A DNA stretch of 64,000 bases from Streptomyces sp. NBC_00775 (lineage in GTDB: Bacteria; Actinomycetota; Actinomycetes; Streptomycetales; Streptomycetaceae), in contig NZ_CP108938.1 of the NCBI RefSeq assembly GCF_036347135.1, forward strand, positions 6,262,001-6,326,000. The letters are read 5' to 3'. The notes under the pieces are model-generated. The model ran no database searches and was not told the DNA's origin. It saw only the letters and a program-made list of their open reading frames with translations. Positions 41,008 to 49,856 of the stretch are shown here, in pieces. The first letter of the stretch is position 1, and every line of letters begins with the position of its first letter. The translations under genes and the position numbers were made by a program.

Positions 41008-42330
41008 TTGAGCAGCGCCGCGACCCGCGCCACCGGCCAGGATCACCTCTGGTCGGTGGACGATCACCTGGAGGACATCCTCGCGACCGTCCGCCCCCTC
41101 GAACCCATCGAGCTGCAACTCCTCGACGCCCAGGGCTGCGTCCTGGTCGAGGACGTCACGGTGCCGGTCTCGCTGCCGCCGTTCGACAACAGCTCGATGG
41201 ACGGGTACGCGGTCCGGGTCGCCGATGTCGCGGGCGCGAGCGAGGAGTACCCGGCCGTCCTGACGGTCGTCGGCGATGTGGCGGCCGGCCAGGCCGAGCA
41301 GCCCTACGTGGGCCCCGGCCAGGCCGCCCGCATCATGACCGGTGCCCCGCTGCCGCCCGGCGCCGAGGCCGTCGTGCCCGTGGAGTGGACCGACGGCGGC
41401 CTGGGCGAGGGCCCGGTCTCCGGGATGCGCGCCCGCAGCGCCGCCCCCGAGGGTGCCTCCGGCCAGGTACAGGTCCACCGCCCGGCGCAGGCACGCGCGC
41501 ACGTGCGCGCGAAGGGCAGCGATGTGGAGGCCGGCGACCGCGCCCTCGAAGCCGGCACGATCCTCGGCCCGCCGCAGATCGGGCTGCTCGCCGCGATCGG
41601 CCGCGGCACCGTACGGGTGCGCCCGCGCCCGCGCGTGGTCGTCATGTCCACCGGCAGCGAACTCGTTCAGCCCGACGAGGAGTTGGGCACCGGCCAGATC
41701 TACGACTCCAACAGTTTCGCCCTCTGCGCGGCCGCCCGCGACGCCGGGGCCATCGCCTACCGCGTGGGCGCGGTCGCCGACGACGCCGAGACGCTCCGCT
41801 CCACCATCGAGGACCAGCTCATCCGCGCGGACATGCTGGTCACGACAGGTGGCGTGAGCGTCGGCGCGTACGACGTCGTCAAGGAGGCGCTGTCCTCCGT
41901 GGGTGACGAGGACGAGGCGGGCAGCGGCATCGAGTTCCGCAAGCTCGCCATGCAGCCCGGCAAGCCCCAGGGCTTCGGCACCATCGGCCCCGACCACACC
42001 CCGCTGCTCGCGCTCCCGGGCAACCCCGTGTCGTCGTACGTCTCCTTCGAGCTGTTCGTGCGCCCCGCGATCCGCGCCCTGATGGGCCTGAAGGACGTCC
42101 ACCGGCCCACGACCAGGGCGAGGCTGAGCGCGGACAAGGCGCTGACCTCGCCCGCGGGCCGTCGGCAGTTCCTGCGGGGGACGTACGCGGACGGCGAGGT
42201 GACGCCCGTCGGCGGCGCCGGATCCCACCTGGTCGCGGCCCTCGCGCACGCCGACGCGCTGATCGTCGTCCCCGAGGACGACACGTCGGTCGAGCCCGGC
42301 GCGGAGGTCGCGGTGGTCCTGCTCGGCTGA
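41008..42330 (+). CDS. glp: Gephyrin-like molybdotransferase Glp (MoeA family)
   Basis: A 440-residue MoeA/gephyrin-E protein. SVDDHLEDILATVRPLEPIELQLLDAQGCVL opens domain I; PPFDNSSMDGYAVR and the MPT-binding LVTTGGVSVGAYDVVKEAL / MQPGKPQGFG / LPGNPVSSYVSFELF motifs are intact. MoeA proteins insert molybdate into molybdopterin. In actinobacteria this paralogue (Glp) also links FtsZ to the membrane receptor GlpR/SepX, whose gene lies 2 kb downstream. The start is TTG at 41008 after AGGGA, five bases from the galU stop. Confidence 0.9.
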   Translation: MSSAATRATGQDHLWSVDDHLEDILATVRPLEPIELQLLDAQGCVLVEDVTVPVSLPPFDNSSMDGYAVRVADVAGASEEYPAVLTVVGDVAAGQAEQPYVGPGQAARIMTGAPLPPGAEAVVPVEWTDGGLGEGPVSGMRARSAAPEGASGQVQVHRPAQARAHVRAKGSDVEAGDRALEAGTILGPPQIGLLAAIGRGTVRVRPRPRVVVMSTGSELVQPDEELGTGQIYDSNSFALCAAARDAGAIAYRVGAVADDAETLRSTIEDQLIRADMLVTTGGVSVGAYDVVKEALSSVGDEDEAGSGIEFRKLAMQPGKPQGFGTIGPDHTPLLALPGNPVSSYVSFELFVRPAIRALMGLKDVHRPTTRARLSADKALTSPAGRRQFLRGTYADGEVTPVGGAGSHLVAALAHADALIVVPEDDTSVEPGAEVAVVLLG

Positions 42331-42447
42331 GCGGCCGGGCCGGAAGGAGCCTGCTCAGCTGGACGCCCCGAGTTGGCGGTACCGTGTCGCGCACAACAGG
42401 CCCACGCGCCGCAACGCGACGGGCCCTGACCGGGAGCGGCCACGCAC

Positions 42448-42927
42448 ATGAGCACGCAGGACCGACTGACGCACATCGACGAAGCGGGCGCCGCCCGCAT
42501 GGTCGACGTATCCGGGAAGGACGTGACCGCGCGCACCGCCCGCGCCAGCGGCCGCGTCCTGGTCTCACCTCGTGTGGTCGAGCTGCTGCGCGGCGAGGGG
42601 GTCCCCAAGGGAGACGCCCTCGCCACCGCGCGCATCGCGGGCATCATGGGAGCCAAGCGCACGCCGGACCTGATCCCGCTGTGCCACCCGTTGTCGGTGT
42701 CGGGTGTCAAGATTGATCTGTCGGTCGCGGACGACGCCGTCGAGATCCTCGCCACCGTGAAGACGACTGACCGTACGGGCGTCGAGATGGAAGCCCTCAC
42801 CGCGGTCAGCGTGGCGGCCCTCACCGTGATCGACATGGTCAAGGCGGTCGACAAGGGGGCGGTCATCACGGACGTACGGGTGGAAGAGAAGACAGGCGGG
42901 AAGTCGGGCGACTGGAGCCGGGCATGA
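42448..42927 (+). CDS. moaC: Cyclic pyranopterin monophosphate synthase
   Basis: A 159-residue MoaC protein: [32 protein letters not shown] at the N-terminus, then [27 protein letters not shown] and [34 protein letters not shown] with the catalytic Lys and Asp. It converts 3',8-cyclo-GTP into cPMP in molybdopterin synthesis. The ATG at 42448 is the first reasonable start. Its stop overlaps the mogA start (ATGA). Confidence 0.95.
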   Translation: MSTQDRLTHIDEAGAARMVDVSGKDVTARTARASGRVLVSPRVVELLRGEGVPKGDALATARIAGIMGAKRTPDLIPLCHPLSVSGVKIDLSVADDAVEILATVKTTDRTGVEMEALTAVSVAALTVIDMVKAVDKGAVITDVRVEEKTGGKSGDWSRA

Positions 42928-43436
42928 CGGCATCGTCTTATCGCGCCCTGGTGGTCACGGCCTCCAACCGGGCCGCCGCGGGTGTCTACGAGGACAAGGG
43001 CGGACCCTTGATCGCCGAGGGGCTGGCGAAGTTCGGCTTCGCGGTCGACGGGCCCCAGGTCGTCCGCGACGGCGACCCGGTGGAAGCCGCCCTGCGCGCG
43101 GGCGCCGACGCCGGATACGACGTCATCGTGACCACCGGCGGCACCGGGATCTCGCCCACCGACCGGACGCCGGAGGCGACGCGGCGGGTGCTCGACCACG
43201 AGGTGCCGGGCATTCCCGAGGCCATCAGGGCGTTCGGAAGAGAGAAGGTGCCGACGGCGGCGCTGTCCCGGGGGCTCGCCGGAGTCGCGGGACGGACGCT
43301 GATCGTCAACCTGCCGGGCTCCACCGGCGGGGTGAAGGACGGCCTGGCCGTTCTGGAGCCCCTCCTGATCCACGCCGTCGACCAGATCCGCGGCGGCGAC
43401 CACCCCAGACCCAGCGGCAGTGGGGGTGCGTGCTGA
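42924..43436 (+). CDS. mogA: Molybdopterin adenylyltransferase (MogA/MoaB family)
   Basis: A 170-residue protein that adenylates molybdopterin. GAKRT-type MPT site of this fold appears as [38 protein letters not shown], and [22 protein letters not shown] is the other signature. Translation is coupled to moaC by ATGA and it overlaps the next acetyltransferase gene by seven bases, so the set is one operon. Confidence 0.93.
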   Translation: MTASSYRALVVTASNRAAAGVYEDKGGPLIAEGLAKFGFAVDGPQVVRDGDPVEAALRAGADAGYDVIVTTGGTGISPTDRTPEATRRVLDHEVPGIPEAIRAFGREKVPTAALSRGLAGVAGRTLIVNLPGSTGGVKDGLAVLEPLLIHAVDQIRGGDHPRPSGSGGAC

Positions 43437-44122
43437 ACAGCCCATCCTGGCCCGTCGAGCTGGTGGACGGCGATGTGGTCCTCCGGCCCATAAAGCTGCG
43501 CGATCAGCGGGCCTGGCGCGAGGTGAACCGGCGCAACCGGGACTGGCTGCGGCCGTGGGAGGCGACCATCCCACCGCCCACGCCCAGCGGCCCGATCGCG
43601 CACCGGCCCACCTACCGCCAGATGGTCCGGCATCTGCGTGCCGAGGCCAACGCGGGCCGGATGCTGCCCTTCGTGATCGAGTACCAGGGGCGGCTCGTCG
43701 GGCAGCTGACGGTCGCCGGCATCACCTGGGGATCGATGTGCTCCGGGCACATCGGTTACTGGGTGGACCAGTCGGTCGCGGGCCGCGGAGTGATGCCGAC
43801 AGCCGTGGCGCTGGTGACCGACCACTGCTTCCGCGCCGTCGGACTGCACCGCATCGAAGTCTGTATTCGCCCCGAGAACGGGCCCAGCCGCAGGGTCGTG
43901 GAGAAACTCGGATTCCGCGAGGAAGGGCTTCGGCCACGCTATCTCCACATCGACGGGGCCTGGCGCGACCATCTCGTCTTCGCGCTCACCGCCGAAGAGG
44001 TGCCCGAAGGGCTGCTCGGACGCTGGCGCCGGGCGCGCTCGTCGCAGACGCGCTCGGAGCAGGTGGGATCGGAGCAAGCCGGCTCGCAGAACTCGAGCAA
44101 GCCCGGCAACGCCGGTAAATGA
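43430..44122 (+). CDS. RimJ/RimL-type GNAT acetyltransferase
   Basis: A 230-residue GNAT enzyme: VVLRPIKLRDQRAWREVNRRNRDWLRPWEAT is the RimJ opening and SVAGRGVMPTAVALVTDHCFRAVGLHRIEVCIRPENGPSRRVVEKLGFREEG holds acetyl-CoA and substrate loops. Such enzymes acetylate protein N-termini or small amines. The GTG start overlaps mogA. The Gln/Ser-rich last 25 residues look disordered. Conserved position before sepX suggests shared expression, but the 173-base gap after it implies sepX also has its own promoter. Confidence 0.9.
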   Translation: MLNSPSWPVELVDGDVVLRPIKLRDQRAWREVNRRNRDWLRPWEATIPPPTPSGPIAHRPTYRQMVRHLRAEANAGRMLPFVIEYQGRLVGQLTVAGITWGSMCSGHIGYWVDQSVAGRGVMPTAVALVTDHCFRAVGLHRIEVCIRPENGPSRRVVEKLGFREEGLRPRYLHIDGAWRDHLVFALTAEEVPEGLLGRWRRARSSQTRSEQVGSEQAGSQNSSKPGNAGK

Positions 44123-44295
44123 AATAGGTGTTCGAAATTGATCGGTCGGCGATCGCCTCGGGGCATTAAATTCGCGGTCCCGACGGCCTGCTGATCGCAT
44201 CGGTCACAAAAAAAGCTCGAAATATCAGCCAGATCGTGCGACACACCGACGCAATTGGCAGATGGCCTCACGCAAACCCCTCTACCGTGTGAGGC
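44123..44295 (+). promoter_or_regulatory. AT-rich leader and probable promoter region of sepX
   Basis: This 173-base gap is AT-richer than any flanking gene, with gaaattgatcgg, ggcattaaattcg and an A7 run (acaaaaaaagctcg). No clear operator was identified. It ends in GAGG close to the GTG of sepX. Confidence 0.45.
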
Positions 44296-45564
44296 GTGAG
44301 CAGCAGCGGCCTCATCTACGCAGTCATCGTCGGGGCCTGGGCCGCCTACTTGGTGCCGATGTGGCTCCGTAGGCAGGACGAGCTGAACGAAGCCCGTCCG
44401 ACGGAACGCTTCAGCACCGCCATCCGGCTGCTGTCCGGACGGGCGGGTATGGAGCGTCGATACGCCAAGGACCTGCGGGCGCGCTCCGCCGACGAGGGGG
44501 AGTCCAGCGCCGACCCGGACGGCGTCACCGATTCGGTGGACGTCCGGGCCTTCGCCATGCCCCCGACCCGGCCCCAGGCACAGGCCCAGCACCGGCCGCA
44601 AGTGCAGGAGCGGGTTCAGCCGCCGTCCCCGGCACAGCCGGAGCCGGCGCCCCAGGCGGCCGTCAGACAGGGGGGCGCGCACGAGGCCCCGGGCGCCGCC
44701 AGGCCCGTACCGCAGCAGTCGGCCAAGCCTGCGCCGAAGCCGTCGGCCAAGTCCGCGTCCCAAGCGCCCTCCAACTCCGCGTCCCGGCAGGTGCCGGGCG
44801 CGCGGCGTGGTTCTTCGGCGGAGGCCGCAGCGCGCGCCCGGCGCTCGAAGGTGCTCGCGCGCCGGCGGCGTACGACGGTGATGATCTTCCTCGCCTTCAC
44901 GCTCGGCGCGATCGTGGCGGCCGTGGGCGGGCTCGCGTTCCTGTGGGCCCCCGGCGTGCCCGCCGTGATGCTGAGCGCGTACATCGTGTACCTGCGCGCC
45001 CAGGAGAAGCGGCGCTTCACCTACACCATGGACCGGCGCCGTGCCGAGGCCGCCGCGCAGCGGCTGCGTGAGCGGCAGCCGCGCCGGCGCCCGACCCTCG
45101 ACCCCGGGACCGACGAGCCGGACGAGGGACCAGAGCCGGAGACCGACCCCGGCCTCTCCGCGCTCGCGGCCGACCGCCGCGCGCTCGTCGAGCAGACCGA
45201 CCACGCGGAGTGGGTCGACCAGCAGCGCGAGCGCCAGCGCGGACCCGGCCGGGGCGACAGCTGGGATCCGGTGCCGGTTCCGCTGCCGACGTACGTGACC
45301 GCGCCGGTCGCGCCCCGGGCCACGCCCAGCGTCGACCTGGGGGCGCCCGACACATGGAGCTCCGCGCGGTCCAGCGCCGTGGAGCCGAGTGCACCGGAGG
45401 CGGACGTGGTCGCCGAGGAGCAGCCCGACGGCGCGGAAACCGCCGACGACGGTCGCAGTGACGCGCGTCGCGCCGCGTCCGCCCGGCGCGCCCGCGAGCG
45501 CGGCCGCACGCCGCTCTTCGACCAGTACGAGGACGGGGGACGGCCGCGCGCGGCCAACGAGTGA
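44296..45564 (+). CDS. sepX: Septal membrane protein SepX (GlpR, gephyrin-like receptor)
   Basis: A 422-residue protein with one N-terminal helix (GLIYAVIVGAWAAYLVPMWLRRQDEL, residues 4-29), a long Pro/Gln/Ala-rich disordered region, and a central helical pair (TTVMIFLAFTLGAIVAAVGGLAFLWAPGVPAVMLSAYIVYLRAQ, about residues 193-236), then an Arg/Glu-rich coil. This matches the actinobacterial GlpR/SepX architecture. In Streptomyces SepX acts at septa and hyphal cross-walls; in Corynebacterium the homologue binds Glp. The glp gene 3 kb upstream in the same direction fits a shared function. Confidence 0.85.
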   Translation: MSSSGLIYAVIVGAWAAYLVPMWLRRQDELNEARPTERFSTAIRLLSGRAGMERRYAKDLRARSADEGESSADPDGVTDSVDVRAFAMPPTRPQAQAQHRPQVQERVQPPSPAQPEPAPQAAVRQGGAHEAPGAARPVPQQSAKPAPKPSAKSASQAPSNSASRQVPGARRGSSAEAAARARRSKVLARRRRTTVMIFLAFTLGAIVAAVGGLAFLWAPGVPAVMLSAYIVYLRAQEKRRFTYTMDRRRAEAAAQRLRERQPRRRPTLDPGTDEPDEGPEPETDPGLSALAADRRALVEQTDHAEWVDQQRERQRGPGRGDSWDPVPVPLPTYVTAPVAPRATPSVDLGAPDTWSSARSSAVEPSAPEADVVAEEQPDGAETADDGRSDARRAASARRARERGRTPLFDQYEDGGRPRAANE

Positions 45565-45592
45565 CGGGTGGGACGACGGAGGCCCGGGAGCC

Positions 45593-45610
45593 CCTGGCTG
45601 ACCAGCCAGG
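45593..45610 (+). terminator. Short hairpin after sepX
   Basis: CCTGGCT-gacc-AGCCAGG (45593-45610) lies 29 bases after the sepX stop and before the tRNA promoter. The short stem makes its strength uncertain. Confidence 0.45.
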
Positions 45611-45661
45611 AACGGATTTCCGAGCACCTCGATGAGGATGCTAGAGTTTCTCTCGTTGCAA

Positions 45662-45735
45662 GGGCCTGTGGCGCAGTCCGGTAGCGCACCTCGTTCGCAT
45701 CGAGGGGGCCAGGGGTTCGAATCCCCTCAGGTCCA
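45662..45735 (+). tRNA. tRNA-Ala(CGC)
   Basis: A full 74-base cloverleaf: acceptor GGGCCTG/CAGGTCC with the G3-U70 pair that identifies alanine tRNAs, D-stem GCGC/GCGC, anticodon stem CCTCG/CGAGG with loop TTCGCAT (anticodon CGC, reads GCG), T-arm AGGGG-TTCGAAT-CCCCT and discriminator A. CCA is not encoded. A TAGAGT -10-like box lies at 45642-45647. Confidence 0.95.
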
Positions 45736-45775
45736 CGCAGCAGCTGTTCTTGAGTTAGCTCGGGGACAGTTGACG

Positions 45776-45815
45776 AGATCCCGTCCGATCTTTTGATCGG
45801 GCGGGATCTTTGGTT
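45776..45815 (+). terminator. Intrinsic terminator of the tRNA-Ala gene
   Basis: AGATCCCGTCCGATC (45776-45790), loop tttt, then the complement (45795-45809, one G-U pair) and a ttggtttt tail. The loop plus tail make it a good rho-independent terminator. Confidence 0.8.
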
Positions 45816-45979
45816 TTCCCGGGCTTGTCAGCGGACGGCCATCTCCACCGGCAAGTTGGGCCCCTTGCGCCCGTTGCCCGCCAAAGACCGGCGGATACGC
45901 GTCACTTCGATCGTGGAGCGGTGCCTCGGAAGGCATGCACTGCACTAGGGTCCTCGCCGCGCCGAGCACGAGGGAGACG

Positions 45980-47266
45980 ATGAAGACCGGGGCAGAGGTA
46001 ACGACGATCCGTACGGCGCCACTCAGGGTCGCGGCCTTCCGGCGATTCGTGCTGGCGAATCTGATCTCGGCAACCGGATCCGCCATGGCGCCCCTGGCAC
46101 TGGCCTACTCCGTGATCGAGCAGGGCGGGGGAACGGGGGCCCTCGGCCTGGTGCTCGCCACGAACACCGTCCCCACGATCGTCTTCCTCCTCGCGGGCGG
46201 GGTCCTCGCGGACCGTCTGTCCCGCAGCCGGATCCTGTTCCTCGGCAACCTGTTGGCAGCCGCCGCGCAGGGCGTACTGGCCGCGATCGTGGCCACCGGC
46301 CACGCGACGACAGCCGCCATTGCCGTCTGCGGTTTCGCCTCGGGAACCGCCGTGGCCTTCACCGTGCCCGCCGCCCAGGGTGCCGTCGCCCAGATCGTTC
46401 CCACGGAGCAGCTGCAACAGGCCAATGCCCTGCTCAGGCTCCCGAGCAACGCCATCAGGGTGCTGGGCCCCGTGATCGGCGGACTCGTCGTGGCAGCCGG
46501 CGGCCCGTCCTGGGCGCTGGCCTGGGACGCGCTCACCTTCGCCGCCGCGGCCCTCCTGCTGCTCGGCCTGCGCCTGGACGCTCCCTTCACCGCCGGCAGC
46601 GCGCTGGGCGATCTGCGGGCGGGGTGGACCGGCTTCTGGTCACGCACCTGGCTGTGGACCTACACGGCCGCCGGAACCGTTCTCGTCGCCGCCTGGCTGG
46701 CGGGCTTCCAGCTCCTTGGGCCGGTCGTGGCCGCCGAACGGTACGGCGGCGCGCGTGACTGGGGACTGGTTCAGGCGGCCTTCGCTGCCGGGCTGCTGGC
46801 CGGGACACTGGTGTGTCTGCGCTGGAGGCCGTACCGGCTGCTGACCGTGGCGGTCGTAGCCAGTTCGGCGCTGCTCCTTCCCCTGGCCGCGTTGGGATGG
46901 GGCCTGCCACTGCCCGGCGTGCTCCTGGCCGCCCTGCTCGCGGGCGTCGGGCTCGACGTTGCGATCGTCGCGTGGACCACCGCCTTCCAGCAGCACGTGC
47001 CCCAAGTCGAGATGGGGCGCATGAGCGCGTTCAACAGCGTCGGAGAGCGCCTCGCGATCCCCCTCGGCTACCTCATCACCGCTCTCGCGGCCCACGCCTG
47101 GGACAACCGGACCGTGCTCATGGCGTGCGCGGGACTCATCGCCGCCGCTGCCGTCCTCAACCTCTGCGTCCCGGACGTCTACCGCGTCAACCGCCTCACG
47201 GGAAATGATCAGGCCGGCATCGGGAAGCGAGCGCCTACGGTGGAAGCCGAGGAGGGGGGACCGTGA
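45980..47266 (+). CDS. MFS transporter (MFS_3/enterobactin-exporter-like)
   Basis: A 428-residue, 12-helix transporter. LANLISATGSAMAPLALAYSV is a typical first helix and GGVLADRLSRSRILFLGNLLAA contains motif A; QGAVAQIVPTEQLQQANALLRLPSNAIRVLGPVIGGLV is characteristic of the EntS-like group. It probably exports a small product or drug. ATG 45980 with AGGGAG is used; the upstream ATG at 45935 lacks a site. It overlaps the next small gene by four bases (GTGA). Confidence 0.85.
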   Translation: MKTGAEVTTIRTAPLRVAAFRRFVLANLISATGSAMAPLALAYSVIEQGGGTGALGLVLATNTVPTIVFLLAGGVLADRLSRSRILFLGNLLAAAAQGVLAAIVATGHATTAAIAVCGFASGTAVAFTVPAAQGAVAQIVPTEQLQQANALLRLPSNAIRVLGPVIGGLVVAAGGPSWALAWDALTFAAAALLLLGLRLDAPFTAGSALGDLRAGWTGFWSRTWLWTYTAAGTVLVAAWLAGFQLLGPVVAAERYGGARDWGLVQAAFAAGLLAGTLVCLRWRPYRLLTVAVVASSALLLPLAALGWGLPLPGVLLAALLAGVGLDVAIVAWTTAFQQHVPQVEMGRMSAFNSVGERLAIPLGYLITALAAHAWDNRTVLMACAGLIAAAAVLNLCVPDVYRVNRLTGNDQAGIGKRAPTVEAEEGGP

Positions 47267-47451
47267 GCAGGAGACGTTACGTGGCCAGAGGGGTGCCGGG
47301 TGGGTACCGGATCTGGGACAACACGGGGCGCCGTTGGTGGGGCGATCTCTATGAGCTCTGTCCTGACGAGTTGCTGACCGAGCTCAACGGGGCGGCGCGC
47401 AGCGAGAGGATCACGGCTCTCCTCAAGCGCTACCGGGCACAGAAGCGGTAG
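47263..47451 (+). CDS. Small basic protein coupled to the MFS gene
   Basis: 62 residues, rich in Arg, Trp and Tyr (VPGGYRIWDNTGRRWWGDLYELCPDELLTELNGAARSERITALLKRYRAQKR). I do not know the family. The GTGA overlap with the transporter and a ggagggggga site support translation. The pattern suggests a small soluble DNA- or protein-binding fold. Confidence 0.65.
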   Translation: MSRRRYVARGVPGGYRIWDNTGRRWWGDLYELCPDELLTELNGAARSERITALLKRYRAQKR

Positions 47452-47492
47452 TTGCCGCCCGCTGCTCGTACCTGCCGCCCGTCCCCGCGCTG

Positions 47493-47999
47493 CTACGGCG
47501 CGATGGGGCTGCTACCGACCCGCTGGAGCGGCTTGGCGTAACAGAGGCTCAGTTCGTGGAAGCGGTAGTGGCCGAACTTGCGGCAGGGCTCGTAGCCGCT
47601 CGATGCGTAGAGGGCGACCGCCTCGGGCTGCTTGGAGCCGGTCTCCAGGACCATGCGGGTGCGGCCGGCCGTGCGGGCGTCGGTCTCCAGGGCTGCGAGC
47701 ATGCGCCGGGCGAGGCCGAGACCGCGGGCCTCGGGGATCACGTACATGCGCTTGAGCTCGGCGTCGCCGTCCGAGTACCCCTCGTCGTTCTCATCCTGGG
47801 TGCGCCAGCCGCCCGTGGCCACGGGGCGGTCCCGCTCGTCGTACGCGATGAGGTAGAGGCCGAGCGGTGGGGCGAACATCGACGCGTCGAGGTGCGTGGC
47901 GTCGCCCTCGTCCTCGTAGCGCTCGGCGTATTCGGCCTGCACCTGGTCGTTGAGCTTGACGGCGTCGGGGTGGTCGAACGGGACCGGGTGGATATTCAT
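47493..47999 (-). CDS. GNAT N-acetyltransferase
   Basis: A 168-residue GNAT protein. VATGGWRTQDE ... AELKRMYVIPEARGLGLARRMLAALETDARTAGRTRMVLETGSKQPEAVALYASSGYEPCRKFGHY contains the acetyl-CoA loop and final helix. Substrate unknown. ATG 47999 lacks a ribosome site and may be used by a leaderless mRNA. It is divergent from the exonuclease gene with 82 bases between. Confidence 0.87.
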   Translation of the reverse strand: MNIHPVPFDHPDAVKLNDQVQAEYAERYEDEGDATHLDASMFAPPLGLYLIAYDERDRPVATGGWRTQDENDEGYSDGDAELKRMYVIPEARGLGLARRMLAALETDARTAGRTRMVLETGSKQPEAVALYASSGYEPCRKFGHYRFHELSLCYAKPLQRVGSSPIAP

Positions 48000-48081
48000 G
48001 CAGTTAACCGTACATCTATGCGTTGGGTCGGTGGTAGTGATCGAGTTCTGATCGGCGGTACCGATTAAGTATCGTGCCCGA

Positions 48082-48885
48082 GTGCTGACTGTGACCTCTG
48101 TGAATGTGAACGGGCTCCGGGCCGCCGCGAAGAAGGGCTTCGTGGAGTGGCTCGCGGGGACCTCCGCGGACGTGCTGTGCCTCCAGGAGGTGCGGGCCGA
48201 GCCCGGGCAGCTCCCTGAGGATGTGCGGGCGCCCGAGGGGTGGCATGTCGTGCACGCTCCCGCTGCCGCCAAGGGGCGCGCGGGGGTCTCGCTGTACACC
48301 CGGCGTGAGCCGGATCGCGTGCGGGTCGGGTTCGGGTCGGAGGAGTTCGACTCCAGTGGGCGCTACGTAGAGGCCGATCTGCCCGGTGTCACCGTCGCCA
48401 GTCTCTACCTGCCCTCCGGTGAGGTCGGGACCGAGCGGCAGGACGAGAAGGTTCGGTTCATGGGGGAGTTCCTCGCCCACCTGAAGGGGCTGCGCGAGCG
48501 GGCCGCCGCCGACGGGCGTGAGGTCGTTGTGTGTGGTGACTGGAACATTGCCCATCAAGAGGCCGACCTGAAGAACTGGCGCGGCAACAAGAAGAACTCC
48601 GGCTTCCTGCCCGAGGAGCGGGCGTGGATGGGCCAGGTCTTCGACGAAAGCGACGGCGGCTACGTCGATGTCGTGCGCACCCTGCACCCGGACGCCGAAG
48701 GGCCGTATTCGTGGTGGTCGTACCGCGGGCGGGCCTTCGACAACGACACCGGCTGGCGCATCGACTACCAGGTCGCCACGCCGGGGCTCGCGGGCAAGGC
48801 GGTCAAGGGGTTCGTGGAGCGCGCGGCGACGCACGGGGAGCGCTGGTCGGACCATGCGCCGGTGACTGTCGTCTACGACCTGTGA
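48082..48885 (+). CDS. xth: Exodeoxyribonuclease III (AP endonuclease)
   Basis: A 267-residue nuclease of the EEP fold. TVTSVNVNGLRAAAKKGFVEWL, VLCLQEVRAEPGQLPE (metal-binding Glu), VVVCGDWNIAHQEADLKN (catalytic Asp/Asn) and the closing YSWWSYRGRAFDNDTGWRIDYQVAT ... ERWSDHAPVTV motifs are intact. It cuts DNA 5' to abasic sites and degrades 3' ends in repair. GTG at 48082 has no clear ribosome site. A weak hairpin cggccttcggccg follows the gene. Confidence 0.93.
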   Translation: MLTVTSVNVNGLRAAAKKGFVEWLAGTSADVLCLQEVRAEPGQLPEDVRAPEGWHVVHAPAAAKGRAGVSLYTRREPDRVRVGFGSEEFDSSGRYVEADLPGVTVASLYLPSGEVGTERQDEKVRFMGEFLAHLKGLRERAAADGREVVVCGDWNIAHQEADLKNWRGNKKNSGFLPEERAWMGQVFDESDGGYVDVVRTLHPDAEGPYSWWSYRGRAFDNDTGWRIDYQVATPGLAGKAVKGFVERAATHGERWSDHAPVTVVYDL

Positions 48886-48967
48886 ATCCGTCGATCTCGT
48901 TGATCCCGTAGCCGTCGGCCTTCGGCCGGTGATCCCGGTGATTCTGTCGTTGTCGGTCTGGGGCGGC

Positions 48968-49726
48968 CTATGACGTGCGATCCCGGTGATCCCGTAGGTG
49001 TCGGTCCAGCGCCATCGACACTTCCGCCTCCACCACGCTCTTCGCGAGCGGGCGCAGGCGCTGGAGGTCCTCGGTCGTGCGGTCCTCGGTGAGGACGAGG
49101 GTGGTGAAGAGTTCGGCGAGCGCGTCGGCGTGATCGCGTACGCGCCGGGCGGTCGTCAGGACGTCCGCGAGCGGGATGCCCTCGCGGACCAGGGCGGCCG
49201 AGACGTCGAGCAGGCGCCGGCTGATGTGGACGATCTCGCCGCCGTCGGTGGCGAGGTAGCCGAGATCGAGGGCGGCGGCGAGGTTCTCCGGGGTCGCCTG
49301 GCCCGCGAAGACGTCGGCGAGTTCCTCGGGGGAGATGCGGACGGGGGTCTCCTCGGTGGGTTCGCCCAGGCCGAGCAGTTCGCCCACGTCGCGGCCGTGG
49401 TCGAAGGCCTCGGCGAGCTCGGCGATGCCGCTGAGGGTGTGGCCGCGTTCCAGGAGCGCGGAGATCGTGCGCAGGCGCGTCAGGTGTGTGTCGTCGTACC
49501 AGGCGATACGGCCCTCGCGCCGGGGTGGCGGGATGAGTTTGCGCTCCCGGTAGAAGCGCAGGGTGCGCACGGTGATGCCGGCCTCCTCGGCCAGCTCCTC
49601 CATCCGGTACTCGCGCTTGCCGGGCTCCGGCGCGCTGCCGTGCTCGCGCGCCCCCGCGCTCTGGTCGCGCGCCCCGCTCGCCCGCCCCCGCGCCTTCGCG
49701 CCCCGCTTTCCTGATCCCTCGGCCAC
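48968..49726 (-). CDS. MerR-family regulator with long disordered N-terminus
   Basis: A 252-residue protein: a 38-residue Gly/Arg/Ala-rich opening, then a MerR HTH (EYRMEELAEEAGITVRTLRFYRERKLIPPPRREGRIAWYDDTHLTRLRTISALLERGHTLSGIAEL, about residues 39-107) and a C-terminal helical domain without metal cysteines, so it likely binds an organic ligand. It is divergent from the monooxygenase operon with 130 bases between, and would control it. The GTG start at 49726 could be internal; a start near EYRMEELAE is possible. Confidence 0.87.
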   Translation of the reverse strand: MAEGSGKRGAKARGRASGARDQSAGAREHGSAPEPGKREYRMEELAEEAGITVRTLRFYRERKLIPPPRREGRIAWYDDTHLTRLRTISALLERGHTLSGIAELAEAFDHGRDVGELLGLGEPTEETPVRISPEELADVFAGQATPENLAAALDLGYLATDGGEIVHISRRLLDVSAALVREGIPLADVLTTARRVRDHADALAELFTTLVLTEDRTTEDLQRLRPLAKSVVEAEVSMALDRHLRDHRDRTS

Positions 49727-49856
49727 GTGCGCACCCTACGTCGTACCCCCGGTAACTTTCCCGGTCGCGACCCCTACCCATCAGTACGCGGCTGCTCTAC
49801 TCTCCCCATTGCGCCAGTGTTCACTGGCAGTGTCGTGCGGCTAGGGAGGCGTCGGG

